A DNA stretch of 64,000 nt from positions 7,643,220-7,707,219 of the forward strand of contig NZ_KK853997.1 in NCBI RefSeq assembly GCF_000696185.1, in the 5' to 3' direction. The notes beneath the pieces are model-generated. The model saw nothing but the letters and a program-made list of their open reading frames with translations. It was not told the origin of the DNA and searched no databases. The position numbers and the translations under genes are program-made. The stretch is from Kitasatospora cheerisanensis KCTC 2395. Lineage in GTDB: Bacteria; Actinomycetota; Actinomycetes; Streptomycetales; Streptomycetaceae. Shown one piece after another: positions 8,351 to 17,730 of the stretch; within the stretch, counting starts at the first letter, position 1; each line of letters opens with the position of its first letter.

Positions 8351-10299
8351 ATGATCACCTCCCTGCTGGTGGCCAACCGCGGCGAGATCGCCCGCCGGAT
8401 CTTCCGCACCTGCCGCACCCTCGGCATCGCCACCGTCGCCGTGTACGCCGACCCGGACGCCGACGCCCGGCACGTCCGGGAGGCCGACACCGCCGTCCGG
8501 CTGCCCGGCGCCGCGCCCGCCGACACCTACCTGCGCGCCGACCTGCTGATCCGCGCCGCCCTCGACGGGGGCGCCGACGCCGTCCACCCCGGCTACGGAT
8601 TCCTGTCCGAGAACGCCGAGTTCGCGCGCGCCGTGCAGGACGCCGGACTGCTCTGGATCGGCCCGCCGCCCGCCGCGATCGCCGCGATGGGCTCCAAGAC
8701 CGCCGCCAAACGCCTGATGGCCGCCGCCGGCGTCCCCGTCCTCACCGTCGGGACGAACCGGCCGAAGCCGACCTGCCGCTGCTGGTCAAGGCCGCGTCCG
8801 GCGGCGGCGGACGCGGCATGCGGGTGGTGCGGACCCTCGCCGAGCTGCCCGGCGCGCTGGCCGCCGCCCGGGCCGAGGCGGCCAGCGCGTTCGGCGACGA
8901 CGAGGTGTTCTGCGAGCCCTACCTGCCCACCGGCCGCCACCTGGAGGTCCAGCTGCTGGCCGACGCCCACGGCACCGTGTGGGCCGTCGGCGACCGCGAC
9001 TGCTCGCTGCAGCGCCGCCACCAGAAGGTCATCGAGGAGGCCCCGGCCCCCGGCCTCGACCCCGACCTGCGCACCCGCCTGCACACCGCCGCCACCGCCG
9101 CCGCCCGCGCCATCGGCTACCGCGGCGCCGGCACCGCCGAGTTCCTGCTCGCCCCCGACGGCCGGCTCGCCTTCCTGGAGATGAACACCCGCCTCCAGGT
9201 CGAACACCCCGTCACCGAGGCCGTCACCGGACTCGACCTGGTCGCCCTCCAACTCGCCGTCGCCGAGGGCGAGAAGCTCCCCGCCGCCGCACCGCCCACC
9301 GAGGGCTGCGCGATCGAGGCCCGGCTCTACGCCGAGGACCCGGCCCGCGACTGGCAGCCCGCCACCGGCACCGTGCACCTGCTCGAAGTCCCCGGCGTGG
9401 ACGTCGAGTTCGGCACCCACCCGGCACCCACCGGGCTGCGCCTGGACGCCGGCATCGGCGACAGCACCGGCAGCGGCGGCGAGGACCGGATCACCGTCCA
9501 CTACGACGCGATGCTCGCCAAACTCGTCGCGTGGGCCCCCACCCGCCGCGCCGCCGCCCGCCGCCTCGCCGACGCCCTCGCCCGCACCCGCCTGCACGGC
9601 CCCGCCACCAACCGCGAACTGCTGGTCCGCGCCCTGCGCCACCCCGCCTTCCTGGACGGCGCCGTGCACACCGCCTTCCTCACCGAGCACGCCGACCAAC
9701 TCCTCGGCCAGGACGGCAAATCCGCACCCCTGGCCGCCCTCGCCGCGGCCCTCGCCGACGCCGCCGACCGCCGCACCGGCGCCGTCCCCTCCGGCTGGCG
9801 CAACCTGCCGTCCCAGCCGCAGCACAAGCGCTACCGCACCGCCGACGGCGCCGAGCTCGACGTCCGCTACCGCCTCACCCGCGACGGGCTGCGGGCCGAG
9901 GACCACCCGGACGTCGAACTCCTCGGCAGCACACCGGAATCCGTCGACCTCGCGGTCGGACCGCTGCGCCGCCGCTACCGGATCGCCCGGTACGGCGACC
10001 AGGTCCACGTGGACGGCCCGACCGAGCACCACACCCTGACCGTCCTCGACCGGTTCCCGGACCCGGCCGCCCAGTTGGCCCCCGGCACCCTGCTCGCCCC
10101 GATGCCCGGCACCGTCGTCCGGATCGCCGCCGAACCCGGCCGGCACGTCACCGCCGGCCAGCCGCTGCTCTGGCTGGAGGCGATGAAGATGGAGCACCAG
10201 GTCACCGCCCCCGCCGACGGCGTGCTCACCGAACTCCCCGCCACCGTCGGCCAACAGGTCGAGACCGGCACCGTGCTCGCCGTCGTCTCCGCGCCCTGA
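8351..10299 (+). CDS. Acyl-CoA carboxylase alpha subunit (biotin carboxylase plus BCCP), frame-shifted
   Basis: The biotinylated partner of the preceding subunit, about 650 residues. Frame 2 from the ATG at 8351 gives the biotin carboxylase N domain (LLVANRGEIARRIFRTCR, HPGYGFLSENAEFARA) up to VPVLT near 8745. The protein then continues in frame 1 from DEPAEADLPLLVKAASGGG through the ATP-grasp loop GGGGRGMRVV, the MNTRLQVEHPVTE signature and the C-terminal biotin site EAMKMEHQ near 10180. One added G at about 8746 would restore a single frame (VLTGRDEPAE). Either this is a sequencing error or the carboxylase is a pseudogene; every domain after the shift is intact, which favours error. Expected activity: ATP-dependent carboxylation of biotin. 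Confidence 0.85.
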
Positions 10300-10368
10300 A
10301 CCCCACCGCGCACCACGCCGGTCGGGCGATCCGCGCCGCCGGCCACCCTCCGCCCGGAAGGACCCCCG

Positions 10369-11559
10369 ATGTCCGCACCGCGCACCACCGCCCTGCCCGC
10401 CTCCCCGCTGGTCGAGTCCGAGGACCGCCGCGCCCTGCGCGAGGCCGTCGCCGCACTCGGCCGCCGCTACGGGCGCGCGTACTTCCAGCGCAAGGCCCGG
10501 GCCAACCAGCCCGTCGAGGAACTCTGGTCCGAGGCCGCCAAGTTGGGCTACCTCGGCGTCAACCTACCCGCCGAGTACGGGGGAGGGGGCGCCGGCATCG
10601 GCGAACTCGCCGTCGTGCTGGAGGAGTTGGGAGCGGCCGGCTGCCCGCTGCTGATGCTGATCGTGTCGCCCGCGATCTGCGGCACCGTCATCGCCCGGTT
10701 CGGCACCGAGGAGCAGAAGCAGCGCTGGCTGCCCGGCCTCGCCGACGGCAGCACCGTGATGGCGTTCGGCATCACCGAGCCCGACGCCGGCTCCAACTCG
10801 CACCGGATCGCCACCGTCGGCCGCCGCGACGGCCAGGACTGGCTGCTCAGCGGCCGCAAGGTGTTCGTCTCCGGCATCGACCACGCCGACGCCGTCCTGT
10901 TCGTCGGCCGCACCGAGGACGCCCGCACCGGCAAGCTCAAGCCCGCCCTGTTCGTCGTCCCGCGCGACACCCCCGGCTTCGAGTACCGCCCCATCCCGAT
11001 GGAACTCACCGCCCCCGAACGGCAGTTCCAGGTGTTCCTGGACGACGTCCGGCTGCCCGCCGACGCCCTGGTCGGCGACGAGGACGCCGGGCTGCTGCAA
11101 CTCTTCGCCGGCCTCAACCCCGAGCGGATCATGACCGCCGCGTTCACCCTCGGCATCGCCCGCTACGCGCTCGACACCGCCGTCGGCTATGCCCGCACCC
11201 GCACCGTCTGGGACCGCCCGATCGGCGCCCACCAGGGCATCGCCCACCCGCTCGCCCAGTGCGCCATCGAGGTCGAACTCGCCCGCCTGATGACCCAGAA
11301 GGCCGCCCACCTCTACGACGCGGGCGACGACCTGGGCGCCGGCGAGGCCGCCAACATGGCCAAGTACGCGGCCGGCGAAGCCTCCTGCCGCGCCGTCGAC
11401 CAGGCCGTGCAGACCCTCGGCGGCAACGGCCTCACCCAGGAGTACGGCCTCGCCGCGCTGATCACCGCCACCCGGGTCGGCCGGGTCGCCCCGGTCAGCC
11501 GCGAGATGATCCTCAACTACGTCGCCCAGCACACCCTGGGCCTGCCCCGTTCCTACTGA
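10369..11559 (+). CDS. Acyl-CoA dehydrogenase
   Basis: 396 residues, standard for the family. The N-terminal helical domain ends in LGYLGVNLPAEYGGGGAG; the middle beta domain carries FGITEPDAGSNS (FAD/substrate loop, about residues 130-141) and WLLSGRKVFVSGIDHAD; the C-terminal domain has ARTRTVWDRPIGAHQGIAHPL and QTLGGNGLTQEYG. It would make the 2-enoyl-CoA from a saturated acyl-CoA, the step immediately before carboxylation by the two subunits upstream. AAGGA precedes the ATG at 10369. It lies 70 bases after the alpha subunit in the same operon. Chain specificity (isovaleryl, citronellyl or other) cannot be read from the sequence. Confidence 0.9.
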   Translation: MSAPRTTALPASPLVESEDRRALREAVAALGRRYGRAYFQRKARANQPVEELWSEAAKLGYLGVNLPAEYGGGGAGIGELAVVLEELGAAGCPLLMLIVSPAICGTVIARFGTEEQKQRWLPGLADGSTVMAFGITEPDAGSNSHRIATVGRRDGQDWLLSGRKVFVSGIDHADAVLFVGRTEDARTGKLKPALFVVPRDTPGFEYRPIPMELTAPERQFQVFLDDVRLPADALVGDEDAGLLQLFAGLNPERIMTAAFTLGIARYALDTAVGYARTRTVWDRPIGAHQGIAHPLAQCAIEVELARLMTQKAAHLYDAGDDLGAGEAANMAKYAAGEASCRAVDQAVQTLGGNGLTQEYGLAALITATRVGRVAPVSREMILNYVAQHTLGLPRSY

Positions 11560-11648
11560 CGCACCCTCAGGAGACCGTCGTGCGCCGGTGTACGACCCAA
11601 TTCGGCCGATCATCGGATCGCACCGGCGCCGACGGCTACGCTCCCGCC

Positions 11649-12503
11649 ATGACGATCATGCACGCAACGGACGGCCACCCCGAGGACACTCCGCACCAGG
11701 ACACCGACGCCGCACTCGCCCGGCGGGCCGCCGAGGCCGGCGCCGAAGCCGTCCGCGCCCACTCCTGGGCCACCGCCGAGAAGCACCACAAGGGCGGCGG
11801 CGACTTCGCCACCGCCGCCGACCTCGCCGCCGAGGACGCCATCCTCGGCCTGCTGCGCGCCGCCCGCCCCGGCGACGCGTTCACCGCCGAGGAGAGCGGC
11901 CGCACCGGCGCGGCCGACGCCGACCGCCGCTGGCTGGTCGACCCGCTCTGCGGCACCCTCAACTACGCCGTCGGCACCCACCTGGTGGCCGTCAACGTCG
12001 CCCTGCGCGAGCGCGGCCGGACGGTCGCCGCCGCCACCTCCGACCCGTACACCGGTGAGACCTACTGGACCGACGGCGAGCGCGCCCGGCTCCGTCACCT
12101 CGGGCAGGACACCCCGCTCGTGCCCTCCGCCGAATCCGCCCTGGTCGACCTCAACCTCGACCCGCCCTACCCGAACGCCGCCGGCTTCCGCGCCGCCCAC
12201 CTGCTCACCGACCCCGACTTCGAGGCCGCGTTCCGGCCCCGGGTGGTCTCCAGCACACTGGCCGTCGCCTGGGTCGCCGCCGGCCGGCGGGCCGCCTACA
12301 TCACCGACGGCCAGCTGGCCGACAGCGTGCACTTCGCCGCCGGCCTCGCACTGTGCGAAGCGGCCGGCTGCACCGTCACCGACCTGCGCGGCAAGCCCGT
12401 GCACAGCGGCGAGGGCGGCCTGCTGGCCGCCGCCGACCCGGACACCCACGCCCGGCTGCTCGACCTGATCGACCGTCAGTACCGCCGCCGCGCGACCCCG
12501 TAA
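11649..12503 (+). CDS. Inositol monophosphatase family protein with altered metal ligands
   Basis: 284 residues with an IMPase-like layout: KGGGDFATAADLAAEDAIL (helix with the first metal Glu region), FTAEESGR, then RWLVDPLCGTLNYAVG, and a C-terminal HFAAGLALCEAAGCTVTDLRG. Two canonical ligands differ: the second Asp of DPLDGT is Cys (residue about 101), and the WD before AAG is replaced with VH. Both replacements can still bind metal. Known family members hydrolyse sugar or inositol phosphates with magnesium. It sits inside the acyl-CoA operon between dehydrogenase and ligase, where its role is unclear. The ATG at 11649 lacks a strong ribosome site. The paralogue may have a changed substrate or be a non-catalytic relative. 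Confidence 0.75.
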   Translation: MTIMHATDGHPEDTPHQDTDAALARRAAEAGAEAVRAHSWATAEKHHKGGGDFATAADLAAEDAILGLLRAARPGDAFTAEESGRTGAADADRRWLVDPLCGTLNYAVGTHLVAVNVALRERGRTVAAATSDPYTGETYWTDGERARLRHLGQDTPLVPSAESALVDLNLDPPYPNAAGFRAAHLLTDPDFEAAFRPRVVSSTLAVAWVAAGRRAAYITDGQLADSVHFAAGLALCEAAGCTVTDLRGKPVHSGEGGLLAAADPDTHARLLDLIDRQYRRRATP

Positions 12504-12718
12504 GCCCGCCACGCGCCCTGCCCGCGCCCCTCCCGGGCCGGGCAGCCTTGGCCAGCGGCACGCACCACCGAGCCACAGCGCCACAGCACCGCGCACCGGT
12601 ACCACCCGCACCACGGAGCACCATCGAGCAGTACCCGCACCACCGAGCCGCACCCGCACCGCCAAGGAACAAGTCCAGCGCCACCACCCCGACCGCCGAG
12701 CCAGCCCCGGAGGCCAGC

Positions 12719-14296
12719 ATGGTGTTCCACAGCGACTACCCGACCGTCGCCCCGCTCGACCGGCCCATCCACGACGCCGTCCTCGGCGACTGCGCCACCG
12801 GCGAACACGCCGACCGCCCCGCCCTGGTCGACGCCCTCACCGGACGGACCGTCAGCTACCGCGAACTGGACGCGGGCAGCCGCCGGGTCGCCGCCGGCCT
12901 GGCCGCGGCAGGCGTCGGCAAGGGCGAGGTGGTGGCGCTGTTCAGCCCCAACTCGGTCGCCTACCCGCTGGCGTTCTACGGCACCACCCGCACCGGAGCC
13001 ACCGTCACCCCGGTCAGCTCGCTCGCCACGGCCGGCGAACTCGCCAACCAGCTCCGCGACTCCGGCGCCCGCTGGATCATCACCGTCGCCGCCTTCCTGC
13101 CGGTCGCCCTGGAAGCCGCCGCCGGACACCCCGTCGCCGAGATCTTCGTCTGCGACCGGGCCGACGGCCACCGCTCGCTCACCGACCTCGCCGCCACCGA
13201 CGCCCCCGAACCCACCCCCGACCTCGACCCGGCCACCGACCTCGCGGTGCTGCCGTACTCCAGCGGCACCACCGGCCTGCCCAAGGGCGTGATGCTCACC
13301 CACCGCTCGGTCTCCACCAACCTGGCCCAGGTCGACGCCCTGCTGAAGACCACCCCCGGCGAACGCATCCTGGCCGTCCTCCCGTTCTTCCACATCTACG
13401 GCCTCACCGCCCTGCTCAACCGCCCGCTGCGGGCCCGCTCCACCGTCGTCGTGCTGCCCCGCTTCGACCTGGAGCAGTTCCTGACGGCCATTCAGGACCA
13501 CCGCATCGAGGCCGTGTACGTGGCCCCGCCGATCGCCCTCGCCCTCGCCAAGCACCCGCTGGTGGACCGCTACGACCTGTCCTCGGTCCGCTACGTGCTC
13601 AGCGCCGCCGCCCCGCTGGACGCCGAGCTCGCCGCCGCCTGCGCCCGCCGCCTCGGCCTGCCGCACCTGCTACAGGGCTTCGGCATGACCGAACTCTCCC
13701 CGGTCACCCACGTCGTCCCGCCGCACGAGCCGCACCCGCCCGTCGGCACCGTCGGCCGCCTCGTCCCCGGCACCGAACTGCGGGTGCTCTCCCTCGACGA
13801 GCCGCGCCGCGACCTCGGCCCCGGCGAGGACGGCGAACTGCTGTTCCGCGGCCCGCAGGTGATGAAGGGCTACTTCGGCCGCGACTCCGACACCGCCGCC
13901 ACCGTCGACCCCGAGGGCTGGCTGCACAGCGGCGACGTCGGCCACGTCGACGAGGACGGCTACCTGTACGTCGTCGACCGGGTCAAGGAACTCATCAAGT
14001 ACAAGGGCTACCAGGTCGCCCCCGCCGAACTGGAGGCCCTGCTGCTCACCCACCCGTCCATCGCCGACGCCGCGGTGATCGGCGTCACCGACGCCGAGGG
14101 CACCGAACGCCCCAAGGCGTACGTTGTGCCCGCGTTCGGCTGCGAACTCGCCGAGCAGGAGGTCATCGAGTACGTGGCCCGCCGGGTCGCCCCCTACAAG
14201 AAGGTGCGCGAAGTGGAGTTCGTGGACGCCGTCCCGAAGTCCGCCAGCGGCAAGATCCTCCGCCGCGAACTGCGGGCCCGCGCCGCGAGCCGCTGA
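12719..14296 (+). CDS. AMP-binding acyl-CoA ligase (4-coumarate-CoA ligase family)
   Basis: 525 residues. The adenylate-forming signatures are all present: YSSGTTGLPKGVMLTHRS (P-loop, about 178-195), QGFGMTELSPVTH, GEDGELLFRGPQVMKGY, the hinge-region DRVKELIKYKGYQVAPAELE (about 420-438) and the catalytic PKSASGKILRREL with its Lys near 507. It activates a carboxylic acid to its CoA thioester through an acyl-AMP, and so would feed the dehydrogenase and carboxylase upstream. The family includes 4-coumarate, medium-chain and branched-acid ligases, and specificity is not predictable here. The ATG at 12719 follows CCCGGAGGCC. The 215 bases before it hold only low-complexity CACCG repeats. Confidence 0.88.
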   Translation: MVFHSDYPTVAPLDRPIHDAVLGDCATGEHADRPALVDALTGRTVSYRELDAGSRRVAAGLAAAGVGKGEVVALFSPNSVAYPLAFYGTTRTGATVTPVSSLATAGELANQLRDSGARWIITVAAFLPVALEAAAGHPVAEIFVCDRADGHRSLTDLAATDAPEPTPDLDPATDLAVLPYSSGTTGLPKGVMLTHRSVSTNLAQVDALLKTTPGERILAVLPFFHIYGLTALLNRPLRARSTVVVLPRFDLEQFLTAIQDHRIEAVYVAPPIALALAKHPLVDRYDLSSVRYVLSAAAPLDAELAAACARRLGLPHLLQGFGMTELSPVTHVVPPHEPHPPVGTVGRLVPGTELRVLSLDEPRRDLGPGEDGELLFRGPQVMKGYFGRDSDTAATVDPEGWLHSGDVGHVDEDGYLYVVDRVKELIKYKGYQVAPAELEALLLTHPSIADAAVIGVTDAEGTERPKAYVVPAFGCELAEQEVIEYVARRVAPYKKVREVEFVDAVPKSASGKILRRELRARAASR

Positions 14297-14347
14297 ACGT
14301 CTGCGAGGATCGGAACGCGCAGACCGCCCAGCGAGCAGGAGCCGCCG

Positions 14348-14982
14348 ATGACGACCAGCACCCCCGCCGCCCGCGCCCCCAGCAGGACCGCAGCCGCGCC
14401 ACCCGCCGCCGGCTGCTGGAGGCGGCGGTGGAGTGCCTGGCCGACGTCGGCTGGAACGGCTCCACCGTCGCCGTGGTCGCGGAACGGGCCGGCGTCACCC
14501 GCGGCGCCGCCCAGCACCACTTCCGCACCCGCGAGGACCTGTTCACCGCCGCCGTCGAACACGTCGCCGCCGAACGGCTCGCCGCCGTGCTGGCCCACGT
14601 CCGGGAACTGCCGCCGCCCGGGCCGGAACGCACCGAGGCCGTCGTCGACATGATCGTCCGGCTCTACACCGGCCCGCTGTTCCGGGCCGCCCTGCACCTG
14701 TGGGTCGCCGCCGCCACCGAGGAACCGCTGCGCGAACGCATCGTCAGCCTGGAGAACCACGTCGGCCGGGAGGCCCACCGCGCCGCCGTCGGCTGCCTGG
14801 GCGCCGACGAGAGCGCCGCCGGCGTCCGGGAGACCGTCCAGGCGACCCTGGACCTCGCCCGCGGCCTCGGACTGGCCAACCTGCTCACCGACGACGGGCC
14901 GCGCCGGGCCGGCATCGTCCGCCAGTGGTCCCGGCTGCTGGACGCCGCCCTCGCCGCGGGAGAGCCCCCCGCAGCGCCCTGA
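14348..14982 (+). CDS. TetR-family regulator, frame-shifted near its start
   Basis: AGGAG precedes the ATG at 14348 (MTTSTPAARAP in frame 2), but the HTH domain is in frame 1: QDRSRATRRRLLEAAVECL followed by STVAVVAERAGVTRGAAQHHF, a textbook TetR recognition helix, and EDLFTAAVEHVAAERL. The two join if one C is added to the five-C run at 14376-14380. The 184 residues after the HTH form a helical ligand domain ending at 14982. As the last gene of the carboxylase operon it is the natural local repressor, probably sensing an acyl-CoA. Without the correction only a truncated protein from an internal GTG at 14428, lacking the first helix, could be made. Confidence 0.78.
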
Positions 14983-15102
14983 CCGGCGACGACCACCGGC
15001 AGATCACCGTCTCCCCCTTGCCCCGAAAGGCCCGGATCTAGGACACTCTCACCTTCGGTCACATCGCCCGCACGACCACCAGTCGCCTGCGCGCGACAGG
15101 CC

Positions 15103-17628
15103 ATGCAGTCTGGTGGAAGCCGGAACGACCGGCAGAACCGGGGAAGGTACCGGGCAGGTGGCCAACTGAGCACGCACGGATTCGAACAGACGCCCGGCCG
15201 GGACGCGGCGGGCGCCGCCTCCGCGCGCCTGGCAGGGCACCGCCTGGTCCCGCTGGCCACCGCCCTGGTCCAGGACGACGGCCGCATCCTGCACTGGAGC
15301 GAGGAGGCCGAGGCCCTCACCGGCTGGACCGCCCGGGAAGCCATCGGCGAACACCCCGCCCAGCTGCTGCTCGCCGACGACGGCGTGGACGCCGGAGAAC
15401 GACTGATCGGCAAGCTGCTGGCCGGCCGCGGCTGGTCCGGCACCCACCCGGTCCGGCGGCGCGACGGCTCCACCGCCGAACTGGAGTTCCACACCTACCC
15501 CGTCGCCGGGCCCGACGGCCGCACCCTGCTGCTGGCCACCGCCTCCGACGTGCACGCCCTGCGCGAGGTCGAATCCGACCTGGCCGTCTTCGACGGCTTC
15601 TTCAACCAGTCGCCGATCGGCCTCGCCGTCTACGACACCGACCTGCGCTTCATCCGCCTCAACGACGCCCTGGCCCGGATCAACGGCCTCACCGTCGAAC
15701 AGCACCTCGGCCGCCGGATCACCACCGTGCTGCCCGGCATCAACGCCGCCGAGATCGAAGCCGTCATGCGGCAGGTGCTCACCACCGGCAAACCCGTCGT
15801 CGACGCCCGCTCGCACGGCCGCGTCCCCGGCGACCCGCGCCGCGACCGGGCCTGGTCCGCGTCCTACTTCCGGCTGGAGGACTCCACCGGCCAGGTGCTC
15901 GGCGTCTCCTCCTCCATCATCGACGTCACCGAACGCTTCCAGGCCGAGGCCCGCGCCGCCCGCGCCCAGGAACGCCTCGCCCTGCTCGCCTCCGCCAGCG
16001 CCCGCATCGGCACCACCCTCGACCTTCAGCGCACCGCCGAGGAGCTGATCGAGGCCGTCATCCCGCGGTTCGCCGACTTCGCCACCGTCGACCTGCTCGA
16101 ACCCGTCGTCCGCGGCGAGGAACCCGCCCCGATCCAGCCCGGCAAGGCCGTCCAGGTCCGCGCCCTCGCCGTCGGCGAGGCCTACGGTTCCAGCCTCACC
16201 GGCGCCGCCGACCAGGTCGGCGGCACCACCGAGTACGGCCCCGAACGCACCTACACCCAGTGCCTGCGCAGCGGCCGCCCGCTGCTCAAACCGCAGGTCG
16301 ACGAGGAGGTGCTGCGCGGCATCGTTCCCAGCGAGGACCGAGTCGCCCCCGGCATCGCCGCCGGCATCCACTCCTACCTGCTGGTACCGCTGATCGCCCG
16401 CGGCATGGTGCTCGGCGGCGCCGAGTTCATCCGCACCCGCAACCCCGAGCCGTTCAGCGCCGCCGACGTCTCGCTCGCCGAGGAACTCGTCGCCCGCACC
16501 GCCCTCGCCATCGACAACGCCCGGCTCTACCGGCGCGAACGCGAAACCGCCCTCACCCTCCAGCGCAGCCTGCTCCCGCAGGAGATCCACCGCACCCTCG
16601 GCCTGGAGATCGCCCACCGCTACCTGCCCTCCAGCGTGGTCAGCGAGGTCGGCGGCGACTGGTTCGACGTGGTCCCGCTGTCCTGCGGACGCGTCGCCCT
16701 GGTGGTCGGCGACGTGATGGGCCACGGCATCCGGGCCGCCGCCACCATGGGCCAGCTGCGCACCGTCGCCCGCACCCTGGCCACCCTCGACCTGCCCCCC
16801 GAACAGGTCCTCGGCCGGCTCGACGAGACCGCCTCCGCGATCGGCGACGGCCAGTTCGCCACCTGCGTGTGCGCCGTCTACGACCCCGTCGACCGCAGCG
16901 TGGTGATCGCCTCCGCCGGCCACCTCCCGCCCGTCCGGGTCGACCCCGACGGCACCGCCCACGTGATGCACCTGCCGCCCGGCGTCCCGCTCGGCATCGG
17001 CGGCGGCGCCTTCGAATCCACCGAGTACACCCTGCCCGCCGGCTCCACCTTCGCCCTCTACACCGACGGCCTGGTCGAACGCCGCGGCCGCGACATCGAC
17101 GAGGGCATCGACCTGCTCGCCCGCACCCTCGCCGCCCCCGGCCGCACCCTGGAGGAGAGCTGCGACGCCGCCCTCTCCGCCCTCGTCACCGACGGCACCG
17201 AGGACGACATCGCGATGATCATGGCCCGGGTGCTCCCCGTGCCCTCCGACCGCATCGCCACCCTGCTGCTCCCCAACGAGGGCCCGCTGCCCGCCCGCGC
17301 CCGCCGCTTCACCCGCGCCACCCTCGACAGCTGGGGCCTGTCCACCCTCACCGACTACGCCGAACTCGTGGTCAGCGAACTCGTCACCAACGCCCTGCTG
17401 CACGCCGACGCCCCCCGCCGGCTGCGCCTGTTCCGCGACCGCACCCTCACCCTGGAAGTCTCCGACGCCGGCGGCCAGCCGCCCCGGCTGCGCAGCTCCG
17501 CCGAGGAGGACGAGGGCGGCCGCGGCATCCACCTGGTCAGCGAACTCGCCCACCGCTGGGGCACCCGCCCCACCAAGTACGGCAAGGTCGTCTGGGCCGA
17601 GATCGAACTGCCCTACCGCCCCGGGTGA
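15103..17628 (+). CDS. PAS-PAS-GAF-SpoIIE(PP2C) phosphatase with C-terminal HATPase domain
   Basis: An 841-residue signalling protein. Domains in order: PAS (about 50-150, ILHWSEEAEALTGWT), second PAS (about 163-276, FFNQSPIGLAVYDTDLRFI), GAF (about 300-475), PP2C-type SpoIIE phosphatase (about 480-690, with VGGDWFDVVPL, VVGDVMGHG and LYTDGLVERRG metal-binding acids), and an RsbW-like HATPase (about 700-840, SELVTNALLHAD and EGGRGIHLVSELA). It has no membrane segment. Such proteins dephosphorylate anti-anti-sigma factors and may phosphorylate them by the C-terminal kinase, controlling alternative sigma factors in development and stress. Streptomycetes hold dozens. The N-terminal start is uncertain because the ATG at 15103 has a poor ribosome site. 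Confidence 0.85.
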   Translation: MQSGGSRNDRQNRGRYRAGGQLSTHGFEQTPGRDAAGAASARLAGHRLVPLATALVQDDGRILHWSEEAEALTGWTAREAIGEHPAQLLLADDGVDAGERLIGKLLAGRGWSGTHPVRRRDGSTAELEFHTYPVAGPDGRTLLLATASDVHALREVESDLAVFDGFFNQSPIGLAVYDTDLRFIRLNDALARINGLTVEQHLGRRITTVLPGINAAEIEAVMRQVLTTGKPVVDARSHGRVPGDPRRDRAWSASYFRLEDSTGQVLGVSSSIIDVTERFQAEARAARAQERLALLASASARIGTTLDLQRTAEELIEAVIPRFADFATVDLLEPVVRGEEPAPIQPGKAVQVRALAVGEAYGSSLTGAADQVGGTTEYGPERTYTQCLRSGRPLLKPQVDEEVLRGIVPSEDRVAPGIAAGIHSYLLVPLIARGMVLGGAEFIRTRNPEPFSAADVSLAEELVARTALAIDNARLYRRERETALTLQRSLLPQEIHRTLGLEIAHRYLPSSVVSEVGGDWFDVVPLSCGRVALVVGDVMGHGIRAAATMGQLRTVARTLATLDLPPEQVLGRLDETASAIGDGQFATCVCAVYDPVDRSVVIASAGHLPPVRVDPDGTAHVMHLPPGVPLGIGGGAFESTEYTLPAGSTFALYTDGLVERRGRDIDEGIDLLARTLAAPGRTLEESCDAALSALVTDGTEDDIAMIMARVLPVPSDRIATLLLPNEGPLPARARRFTRATLDSWGLSTLTDYAELVVSELVTNALLHADAPRRLRLFRDRTLTLEVSDAGGQPPRLRSSAEEDEGGRGIHLVSELAHRWGTRPTKYGKVVWAEIELPYRPG

Positions 17629-17730
17629 CACCCCCGCGGGACCGACACCCGCACGGCGGCCACCCGCTCGCCCGGGCAGCGGGGCTGACGGACAGTCGGA
17701 GAGACCCTCCCCCGTCCGAAAGGGCCCGCC

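Noticed and set aside
6716..10299. Carboxylase as acetyl/propionyl-CoA carboxylase for the polyketide cluster
   Set aside because: The GYMVG signature and the AtuA and dehydrogenase neighbours point to catabolism, and the pigment cluster has its own set.
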